Below, in pieces: positions 50,851-56,939 of a stretch of DNA of 56,939 bases. Both the position numbers and the translations under genes were made by a program. The notes under the pieces were generated by a model, which saw only the letters and a program-made list of their open reading frames with translations, was not told the DNA's origin and ran no database searches. The stretch is from Frigoribacterium sp. Its GTDB lineage: Bacteria; Actinomycetota; Actinomycetes; Actinomycetales; Microbacteriaceae. The number at the start of each line of letters is the position of its first letter. Position 1 is the stretch's first letter. The DNA lies in assembly GCA_025408445.1 (NCBI GenBank), contig JANYIZ010000132.1:1-56939 (forward strand), written 5' to 3'.

Positions 50851-52882
50851 AGCCAATCGCCGGCTGGCACGTCGTGCTCGCTATGGCAGGTATGACGGCG
50901 GGCCCGATCCGCTCGCCCCGCCCGTCGACCTGTCCGAAGCGCTCGATGCGATCGGTGAGGATGTCATGGCCGGCTCCTCGCCCGAGCGTGCGATGCGCGA
51001 GTTCCTGCGCCGAGGTGGCGCGGACCAGGCGGGTCTCGACGACCTGGCGCGCCGGGTTGCCGAGCGTCGGCGCGAGCTGACGAAGAAGCATAACCTCGAC
51101 GGCACCCTGCAGGAGGTCAAAGCCCTGCTCGACAAAGCCGTTCTGGCCGAGCGCAAACAGCTTGCCCGCGACACCGAGCTGGACGATGGCGACCGGATGC
51201 TCGCCGAGATGCAGCTCGACAACCTGCCGGCCTCCCCGGCGGCAGCGGTCAGCGAGCTCAGCGACTACGACTGGAAGAGCAGCGAGGCTCGGGCCGACTT
51301 CGAGAAGATCAAAGACCTGCTCGGGCGCGAGCTGCTCGACCAACGCTTCGCCGGAATGAAGGATGCGCTGGAGAACGCCACCGACGCCGACCGTGCCGCA
51401 ATCACCGAGATGATGAACGATCTCAACGCCCTGCTGGACGCCCACGGGCGCGGCGAGGACAGCCAGGAGCAGTTCGACGACTTCATGCAGAAGCACGGCG
51501 AGTTTTTCCCCGATAAGCCATCCAACATCGACGAACTTCTCGACTCGCTCGCCGAGCGCGCCGCTGCCGCTCAGCGGATGCGGAACTCGATGAGTCAGGA
51601 ACAGCGCGACGAACTCGATGCGCTCGCGCAGCAGGCCTTCGGGTCACCGGAGCTGATGCAGTCACTTGCCCAACTCGACGGCAGCCTCCGTTCGCTCCGC
51701 CCGGGTGAAAACTGGGGCGGCTCCGAGAAGATGGATGGTGAGGAGGGGCTCGGTCTCGGCGACGGCACCGGGGTATTCCAGGACATCGCCGAGCTCGACG
51801 CGCTGTCTGAGCAGCTCGCGCAGTCGTACAACGGATCGCGCCTGGACGACCTTGACCTCGACCAGCTGTCCCGCCAGCTCGGCGACGAAGCAGCGGTCAA
51901 TGCCCGCACGCTTCAGCAGCTCGAAAAAGCCCTGCGTGAATCCGGCACGATGAAGCGCGGATCTGACGGCCAGCTCACCCTGACCCCGAAGGCGATGCGG
52001 CAGCTCGGTAAGGCTCTGTTGCGCGATGTCGCCAATCGGATGTCGGGCCGCCAGGGTAACCGTGACCTCCGCCAGGCGGGAGCCGCGGGGGAGCGCTCCG
52101 GTGCCACCCGCGAGTGGGCCTTCGGCGACACGGAATCCTGGGACGTCACCCGCACAATCACCAACGCCATCACCCGCACGGCAGGGGAGGGCGGCGCAAC
52201 CGGCGCGGGTGTGCGGATCGAGATCGGCGACGTCGAGGTACAGGAGACCGAGGCGCGCACCCAGGCCTGTGTCGCTCTGCTCGTGGACACCTCATTCTCG
52301 ATGGTGATTGACGGGCGGTGGGTACCGATGAAGCGCACCGCGCTTGCGCTCCACACCCTCATCACGAGCCGCTTCCGCGGTGACGACCTGCAGCTCATCA
52401 ACTTCGGTCGGTCGGCCTCCGTCATCGACATCGAGCAGCTCACCGGGCTCGAGGAGATCTACGACAAGGGCACCAACCTGCATCACGCCCTGCTGCTGGC
52501 AAACCGTCACTTCCGCAAGCATCCGAATGCCCAGCCAGTGCTCCTCATCGTCACCGACGGCGAACCGACCTCGCACCTCGAAGCCAGTGGTGAGGTCTTC
52601 TTCGACTACCCACCGCATCCGCTCACTGTGGCCTATGCCGTGCGCGAGCTCGAAAACTCAATGCGCCTTGGCGCCCAGACGACGTTCTTCCGCCTCGGCG
52701 ACGATCCCGGCCTTGCCCGGTTCATCGACTCGATGGCGAAGCGGGTCGGCGGAACGGTCGTCGCCCCCGAGCTGGACGATCTCGGCGCGGCTGTCGTGAG
52801 TTCCTACCTCGGCTCGCGCGGCAGCAGGGGCGGCGAGGGTCCGTCGAGCGGTGGCTTCGACGGCGTGTTCGGTCGCGGATGA
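50843..52882 (+). CDS. VWA-domain protein, partner of MoxR-type ATPase
   Basis: A 679-residue protein. The first 460 residues are helical, acidic and probably elongated (LDDLARRVAERRRELTKKHN, AAITEMMNDLNALLDAHGRG), then an Arg-rich linker. Residues 475-660 form a von Willebrand A domain with the MIDAS motif DTSFSMV near 481, the Thr of the second loop in DKGTNLHHALLLA and VTDGEPT near 569. It presumably binds divalent metal and the MoxR ATPase in a chaperone-like complex, as known for other MoxR/VWA pairs. GTG 50843 is preceded by AGGAAT six bases upstream; the start was evidently relocated by the tandem duplication. Confidence 0.88.
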   Translation: MARANRRLARRARYGRYDGGPDPLAPPVDLSEALDAIGEDVMAGSSPERAMREFLRRGGADQAGLDDLARRVAERRRELTKKHNLDGTLQEVKALLDKAVLAERKQLARDTELDDGDRMLAEMQLDNLPASPAAAVSELSDYDWKSSEARADFEKIKDLLGRELLDQRFAGMKDALENATDADRAAITEMMNDLNALLDAHGRGEDSQEQFDDFMQKHGEFFPDKPSNIDELLDSLAERAAAAQRMRNSMSQEQRDELDALAQQAFGSPELMQSLAQLDGSLRSLRPGENWGGSEKMDGEEGLGLGDGTGVFQDIAELDALSEQLAQSYNGSRLDDLDLDQLSRQLGDEAAVNARTLQQLEKALRESGTMKRGSDGQLTLTPKAMRQLGKALLRDVANRMSGRQGNRDLRQAGAAGERSGATREWAFGDTESWDVTRTITNAITRTAGEGGATGAGVRIEIGDVEVQETEARTQACVALLVDTSFSMVIDGRWVPMKRTALALHTLITSRFRGDDLQLINFGRSASVIDIEQLTGLEEIYDKGTNLHHALLLANRHFRKHPNAQPVLLIVTDGEPTSHLEASGEVFFDYPPHPLTVAYAVRELENSMRLGAQTTFFRLGDDPGLARFIDSMAKRVGGTVVAPELDDLGAAVVSSYLGSRGSRGGEGPSSGGFDGVFGRG

Positions 52883-52887
52883 GGCCG

Positions 52888-53655
52888 TCAGAACAGCGGC
52901 CACGGCACGGCGGGCATGTGGCCGCGAGGGGCGGGGAAGCGCCCGTTCTGCCGTAACCGGTCGCAGCGGTCGGCGAGGGCCGTTATCTCGCGGCTGGTAA
53001 GCAGTTCTGCGAGGGAAGCTCCGAGATCGCCGTCGAGCTGCGCGCGCACCCGGTCGATCCCCTCCAACTCGTCGGCGGTGAGCTCGTCACCGAGCCAGCC
53101 CCAGAGCACTGTGCGCAGCTTGTGCTCGACGTGGAAGGTGAGACCGTGGTCAACCCCGTGACGGTGTCCGTCCGCCATCGCGAGCACGTGCGCGCCCTTG
53201 CGATCGGCATTGTTCACGACGATGTCAAAGACGGCCATCCGTCGTAGCGCGGGGGAGTCCTCGTGGATGAGCGTGACCGACCGATCCTGATTATCCAACC
53301 CGTTGAAGACGTGGCGCCACCCCTCAGCGGGCACGGCGCCTGCGGGCACCAGGTCAACGGCATCCTGCTCGGGATCGATATCCCGCCAGAGCTGCACCAT
53401 TCCCGCGCCAAGCGGACCTTCGCGCAGCCAGGTGCGGGGAACGATGTTCCAGCCGAAAGCCTCCGACACCAGGCACGCCGCGACCTCACGGCTCGCGAGA
53501 TCGCCGTCCGGAAAGTCCCAGAGCGGACGCTCGCCGGCTACGGGCTTGTAGACCACCACAACGTTTCCGATACGCGCAAGAAACGTCGCGTTCGATGCCG
53601 TGGTGATGCGGCCGGTGATCTCTAGCTCATCCTCCGCGAGGTCCGCATCCGGCAT
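52888..53655 (-). CDS. SCO1664-family kinase-like protein
   Basis: A 255-residue protein of the actinobacterial family TIGR03843 (SCO1664 type), distantly related to phosphatidylinositol 3/4-kinases. Conserved segments: GNVVVVYKPVAGERPLWDFP near 28 (a Lys expected at the ATP site), DIVVNNADRKGAHVLA near 145 and GVDHGLTFH near 168 with the Asp/His typical of the catalytic loop. It has no known substrate. Starts 2 bp after the DUF3090 stop codon, so translation is coupled. The trio of histidine phosphatase, DUF3090 and this gene is a conserved actinobacterial neighbourhood. Confidence 0.85.
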   Translation of the reverse strand: MPDADLAEDELEITGRITTASNATFLARIGNVVVVYKPVAGERPLWDFPDGDLASREVAACLVSEAFGWNIVPRTWLREGPLGAGMVQLWRDIDPEQDAVDLVPAGAVPAEGWRHVFNGLDNQDRSVTLIHEDSPALRRMAVFDIVVNNADRKGAHVLAMADGHRHGVDHGLTFHVEHKLRTVLWGWLGDELTADELEGIDRVRAQLDGDLGASLAELLTSREITALADRCDRLRQNGRFPAPRGHMPAVPWPLF

Positions 53656-53657
53656 CG

Positions 53658-54206
53658 TCAGAAATCATCAGGCAGCGTGTGCACATGCCCGTCGGGGTCT
53701 ATGGGCGTGCCACAGACAGAACAGATCGGCCGGCCAGATCCGACCACTTCGAGGGTGCGCTTCGCGAATGCCCGCGCGGTGCCGACCGGAATGCGCACCA
53801 GCAGCATCTCCGCCGGCTCCGTCTCGACCTGATCGATCGCGCCCTCCTCGACCAGTACGAGCGGGTAGGCCTCGATGACGACCTGCGCCGTCGACGGGTC
53901 CCAGCCCAGGCTCATCACGCCGGTGCGAAATTCGGCATCGACTGGTTGCTCGAGGGGATCGTTGTCAACGAGCTCGATCGGCGTCTCAGCCGGTACGCTC
54001 ACCGGGTTGCCCTGCTGGCCCATCAACTCGTCGAGGATTTCCTCGATCTTCTCGGCGAGAAGGGCCGACTGCTCTTTCTCCATCGCCACGCTGACGATTC
54101 GTTTTCCGGTTCGAGCTTGCAGGTAAAACGTGCGCGACCCGGGTTCCCCGACCGCACCGACGACGACCCGATCGGGCCAGTCGAACGCGTGGATGATGGT
54201 TGGCAT
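53658..54206 (-). CDS. DUF3090 family protein
   Basis: A 182-residue soluble protein of the DUF3090 family (TIGR03847), with FDWPDRVVVGAVGEPGSRTF at the N-terminus, QARTGKRIVSVAMEKEQSAL and a C-terminal zinc-like CSVCGTPIDPDGHVHTLP motif (CxxC with a distant His). Function unknown; always found next to the SCO1664-type protein. Lies 34 bp after the phosphatase gene in the same direction. Confidence 0.88.
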   Translation of the reverse strand: MPTIIHAFDWPDRVVVGAVGEPGSRTFYLQARTGKRIVSVAMEKEQSALLAEKIEEILDELMGQQGNPVSVPAETPIELVDNDPLEQPVDAEFRTGVMSLGWDPSTAQVVIEAYPLVLVEEGAIDQVETEPAEMLLVRIPVGTARAFAKRTLEVVGSGRPICSVCGTPIDPDGHVHTLPDDF

Positions 54207-54240
54207 ACGAATATTCTACGAGCGGTGGATGAGCGATTCC

Positions 54241-54957
54241 TCAGAGGTTGCCTGCGCCGCCGCCGACCGGTGCATCGTGGGCCGGGGCGCTGGCGCGAAG
54301 CCAGGAGAGGTCACCAGAATCGGTGTTCGTCGCGATGACGTTGGGGCGACCGGCTCCATACCGAACGATTGAAACGGAGGCCGGGCCAACGCTGATTCGC
54401 TGGAACAGGTCCAGATGCATGCCGAGGGCGTCGGCCAGGATCGACTTGATGATGTCGCCGTGGCTCACCGCCACCCAGACGGCGCCGGATCCGTGCTGAA
54501 GCTCGAATGCGGCATCGTGACGTCGAATCGCAGCAACCGATCTGGCCTGCATCGCTGCCATGGACTCGCCGCCGGGGAATGTGACCGCGGAGGGGTGCGA
54601 CTGCACCACCGACCACAGGTCCTCCTTGGCCAGTTCGGCAATGGTACGGCCCTGCCACTCACCGTAATCGCACTCGGTGATCCCCTTCTCCAGTGCCGTC
54701 ACCGGCAGACCGCCCTGGTGATCGAGATTCTGAGAGTCACGATTGTAAGAGTCAAGGATGAACCGCGCCGTCTGCCGACAGCGCTCCAGTGGGCTCGAGA
54801 CCACGCCGACCAGCGGCACCACGGCAAGGCGTTCGCCCATCAGTGCCGCCTGCGCCCGTCCGGCTTGGTCGAGCCTGACGCCCGCGGCCCGTCCCGCCAG
54901 GACGCCGGCGGTGTTCGCGGTGGTGCGGCCGTGCCGCACGAGAATGACTGTGGCCAT
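54241..54957 (-). CDS. Histidine phosphatase family protein (MSMEG_4193 type)
   Basis: A 238-residue protein of the histidine phosphatase superfamily: catalytic LVRHGRTTANTAGVLAGR with His8 near the N-terminus, SSPLERCRQTA near 66, and the Glu of ITECDYGEWQGRTI near 105, and SHGDIIKSILADALG near 180 with the second His. Matches the MSMEG_4193/TIGR03848 family linked with DUF3090 and SCO1664 proteins. Substrate unknown. ATG 54957 starts the phosphatase fold; a longer frame upstream is not supported. Confidence 0.87.
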   Translation of the reverse strand: MATVILVRHGRTTANTAGVLAGRAAGVRLDQAGRAQAALMGERLAVVPLVGVVSSPLERCRQTARFILDSYNRDSQNLDHQGGLPVTALEKGITECDYGEWQGRTIAELAKEDLWSVVQSHPSAVTFPGGESMAAMQARSVAAIRRHDAAFELQHGSGAVWVAVSHGDIIKSILADALGMHLDLFQRISVGPASVSIVRYGAGRPNVIATNTDSGDLSWLRASAPAHDAPVGGGAGNL

Positions 54958-55020
54958 AGCGACAAGCCTAGACATCCGTCCCGGGTGAACCCGACAGCGA
55001 TCCACCCGGGGGATTTGGCT

Positions 55021-55971
55021 CTAGTAGCGCGCTCCGACAACCTGTTCGATCAGGCCGTCGAGCGCACTGAGCGTATCGGTGTCAAGCGTGAGATCAAGAG
55101 CGCCGACGTTCTGCTCGAGCCATTTCACACGCTTCGTGCCGGGGATCGGCACAATCGAGATGCCAAGGCGGGTGCTCTGGGCGCCGACCCAGGCGAGTGC
55201 GACTTGCGCCGGCGTCGCGCCAATCCGGGTAGCGATTGCGGTGACCGTCTCGGCGATCGCCTGGTTCGCATCCCCGGCCTCACCGACGAAACGGGGGCTC
55301 TTGCTGCGAAAGTCTTTCGCATCGAACGTCGTGCGGTCGACTGTCCCGGTGAGGAATCCGCGCCCGAGGGGGGAGTAGGGAACCAGGCCGATGCCCAGTT
55401 CCTTCATCACGGGAGCGAGGCTCTCGGGGTCGCGTGTCCAGAGCGAGTACTCGCTCTGCACTGCGCTGATCGGGTGCACGGCGTGCGCGCGCCGCAGCAG
55501 CGACTCGTCGACCTCGCTCAGGCCGAGGTAACGCACCTTGCCCTCGGTCACGAGTTCGGCCATCGCTCCGACCGTCTCCTCGATCTCGGCCGTCTGTGCC
55601 GGACGGTGCAGGTAATACAAGTCGATCGTGTCGATTCCCAGGCGCAACAGCGAGGATTCGGCCGATCGTTTCACATACCCACGCTCACCACGGATGATTC
55701 GTTTGTCATCCCCGCCGGTACGGTCAATGCCAAATTTGGTCGCGATCTGCACGGAATCACGACGGTCGTGGATGGCACGGCCGACCAGTACCTCGTTATG
55801 GCCGTCGCCGTACACGTTCGCGGTATCGAGCAGCGTCACGCCGAGGTCGATCGCGCGATGGATGGTGGCGATGGACTGGTCCCAGTCCGCCGGTCCGTAC
55901 CACTCACTCATTCCCATGCAGCCGAGACCCTGCGCCGAGACGGTCAGTTCTCCAAGATTCACTTTTTTCAT
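55021..55971 (-). CDS. Aldo/keto reductase
   Basis: A 316-residue reductase. The tetrad is Asp in LLDTANVYGDGHNEVLVGRA near 49 with Tyr near 54, Lys in VQIATKFGIDRTGG near 79 and His in LYYLHRPAQTAE near 121. The C-terminus has IVPIPGTKRVKWLEQN, the NADPH-binding signature. It belongs to the same broad family as the gene at 47227 but is a different subgroup, close to IolS/YakC-like reductases. ATG at 55971 is preceded by AGGAG. It may form a transcription unit with the SDR gene upstream. Confidence 0.9.
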   Translation of the reverse strand: MKKVNLGELTVSAQGLGCMGMSEWYGPADWDQSIATIHRAIDLGVTLLDTANVYGDGHNEVLVGRAIHDRRDSVQIATKFGIDRTGGDDKRIIRGERGYVKRSAESSLLRLGIDTIDLYYLHRPAQTAEIEETVGAMAELVTEGKVRYLGLSEVDESLLRRAHAVHPISAVQSEYSLWTRDPESLAPVMKELGIGLVPYSPLGRGFLTGTVDRTTFDAKDFRSKSPRFVGEAGDANQAIAETVTAIATRIGATPAQVALAWVGAQSTRLGISIVPIPGTKRVKWLEQNVGALDLTLDTDTLSALDGLIEQVVGARY

Positions 55972-55986
55972 TGTTTTCTCCTATTG

Positions 55987-56042
55987 CCCTGTGCTTCTAG
56001 CCCTGTGCTTTTTTAGCCCTGTGCTTCTTTAACCCTGTGCTT
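55987..56042. repeat. Four copies of a CCCTGTGCTT unit after the SDR stop codon
   Basis: CCCTGTGCTT occurs at 55987, 56001, 56017 and 56033, at spacings of 14-16 bp. On the minus strand each copy repeats the last codons of the SDR gene (GAAGCACAGGG, Glu-Ala-Gln-Gly) with a stop-like TAA or TAG after most copies. Confidence 0.9.
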
Positions 56043-56853
56043 CGATGGACAAGTCGTTCCACTGTTCCCAGGTGGCCAGTCGTGACGCATAATCCGCCTT
56101 CGCAATTGCCAGCGGAGCCTCCCCGAAAAAGATGCGCAGGGGCGGCTCGTCGGCATCCACGATCTTCAACAGGACCGCAGCGGAGGCGACCGGGTCGCCC
56201 GAGACGCTCACGCGGGATTTGCGGGCGGCCTCGGCCAGCTGCTTCACGCCGTCGTAGTCCGGCAGCGCGGTCGCGTGGATTCCGGATGACCCGCCCCAGT
56301 CCGTGGAGAATCCGCCCGGCTCGATCAGGGTCACCCTGATGTTGAACGGGGCGACCTCCTGCGAAAGCGCCTGCGAGAATCCCTCGAGCGCCCATTTTGA
56401 GGCTGCGTAGAGTCCCGTGCCCATGAATGCGCTGATGCCGCCGATGGAGGAGACCTGCAGAATGTGGCCGCTCTTTTGGGCCCGCATGTAGGGGAGAGCC
56501 GCCTGGGTAACCCACAGCGCGCCGAAGAAGTTGGTCTCCATTTGGGCATGAGCTTCGGCATCGCTGACCTCTTCGATCATGCCGAAAAGTCCGTAGCCGG
56601 CGTTGTTCACCACCATGTCGAGTCGTCCGAAGTGTGCGTGGGCCGCATCGACCGCCGCGGTCGCCGCGGCGTGGTCCGTGACGTCGAGGGCTAGCGGAAG
56701 GATCAGGTCGCCGTACCGGTCGGAAAGATCAGCGAGGGTGTCGATATTGCGGGCGGTCGCTGCCACTTTGTCACCCCGGTCGAGTGCGGCAATTGCCCAT
56801 TGCCGGCCGAAACCGCGAGACGTTCCAGTGATAAACCAAACTTTTGAAGGCAT
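56029..56853 (-). CDS. Short-chain dehydrogenase/reductase (SDR)
   Basis: A 274-residue classical SDR. The dinucleotide-binding motif is FITGTSRGFGRQW near 7 (TGxxxGxG), followed by ALDVTDHAAATAAVDAAHA, NNAGYGLFG near 88, the catalytic Ser in QVSSIGGISAF near 140 and the YxxxK pair in YAASKWALEGF near 153. It reduces or oxidises a carbonyl or hydroxyl substrate using NAD(P)H. Start ATG 56853 has AAAGGAA upstream. Its end is followed by the CCCTGTGCTT repeats and its positions 56506-56560 are repeated inverted at the window's end. A monomeric enzyme close to retinol-type oxidoreductases is likely, but the substrate is unknown. Confidence 0.92.
   Translation of the reverse strand: MPSKVWFITGTSRGFGRQWAIAALDRGDKVAATARNIDTLADLSDRYGDLILPLALDVTDHAAATAAVDAAHAHFGRLDMVVNNAGYGLFGMIEEVSDAEAHAQMETNFFGALWVTQAALPYMRAQKSGHILQVSSIGGISAFMGTGLYAASKWALEGFSQALSQEVAPFNIRVTLIEPGGFSTDWGGSSGIHATALPDYDGVKQLAEAARKSRVSVSGDPVASAAVLLKIVDADEPPLRIFFGEAPLAIAKADYASRLATWEQWNDLSIEAQG
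56506..56560. repeat. Left arm of a 55-bp perfect inverted repeat
   Basis: Codes within the SDR gene for DAEAHAQMETNFFGALWVT. Exactly reverse-complementary to 56885-56939; the pairing breaks at 56561/56884. Confidence 0.97.
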
Positions 56854-56884
56854 GGGAAATTCCTTTTCTATCGGGGAATGAACG

Positions 56885-56939
56885 TGCCGAAGCTCATGCC
56901 CAAATGGAGACCAACTTCTTCGGCGCGCTGTGGGTTACC
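56885..56939. repeat. Right arm of a 55-bp perfect inverted repeat at the window end
   Basis: An exact reverse complement of 56506-56560, separated by 324 bp, reaching the last base of the window. The SDR-like plus-strand reading has no start codon ahead of it, and sequence identity stops abruptly at its left edge. Confidence 0.97.

Noticed and set aside
54415-56016. A 533-codon plus-strand open frame across the phosphatase and aldo/keto reductase genes
   Set aside because: It crosses two real genes on the other strand and shows no domain.
1-56939. CRISPR, tRNA, rRNA, prophage, transposase and toxin-antitoxin genes
   Set aside because: None was seen on reading both strands; no spaced repeat arrays and no integrase or transposase domain.

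Overview
The window reads as chromosomal DNA of a high-GC Gram-positive bacterium, most likely an actinobacterium of the family Microbacteriaceae or a close relative. The evidence is strongly GC-biased third codon positions, frequent GTG starts, and actinobacterial family markers: a DUF222/HNH protein, two DUF2510 proteins, DUF3090, the SCO1664-type kinase-like protein, a phosphoketolase, a DosR/DosS (DevR/DevS) pair and a cydABDC operon. I found no rRNA or tRNA gene, CRISPR array, prophage or intact insertion sequence. Coding density is high and there is no sign of a replication origin.

Layout. 1-2.9 kb: 3' part of a DUF222/HNH gene, a 0.7-kb gap with a possible gene remnant, an endonuclease/exonuclease/phosphatase (EEP) protein and a DUF1653 protein. 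3-5.6 kb: a KhtTU-like K+/H+ antiporter with its regulatory subunit, and an M50-type membrane protease. 5.6-11.4 kb: a secreted multidomain GH15 glucoamylase/glucodextranase-like enzyme with a LacI-type operator, and a class A penicillin-binding protein. 11.6-16.4 kb: phosphoketolase and a RecQ helicase carrying a C-terminal phosphoribosyltransferase-like tail. 16.6-21.1 kb: a hypothetical protein, glutathione peroxidase, a J-domain protein with a NERD-like C-terminus and two DUF2510 membrane proteins. 21.3-28 kb: a TM0106-type nuclease-helicase, a small acidic protein, a second EEP protein, a DUF2269 membrane protein, a universal stress protein (USP) and a MarR regulator.

28.4-35.5 kb is a redox and iron block on the minus strand: VIT1-like Fe/Mn transporter, OmpR-type regulator, histidine kinase, ferric-reductase-like transmembrane flavoprotein, FMN-binding protein with an ApbE flavinylation motif, and ApbE itself. 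Opposite lie a FetB-like permease and a USP. 35.6-45 kb is a low-oxygen block: usp-cydA-cydB-cydD-cydC (minus) diverging from a DosS-like GAF histidine kinase and a DosR-like regulator (plus). A DosR-type palindrome lies in the divergent promoter and similar sites precede the other two USP genes, so the window probably holds part of a hypoxia regulon. 45-57 kb: acetyl-CoA synthetase, an aldo/keto reductase, a lipid kinase, a MoxR ATPase plus VWA protein pair, the conserved actinobacterial trio of histidine phosphatase, DUF3090 and SCO1664 family, a second aldo/keto reductase and an SDR oxidoreductase.

Two structural oddities recur. Short tandem duplications of 12-21 bp sit at or beside several gene starts or stops. 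The last 55 bases of the window are an exact inverted copy of an internal part of the adjoining SDR gene, which is either a genuine inverted duplication or a fold-back artefact at a sequence end.
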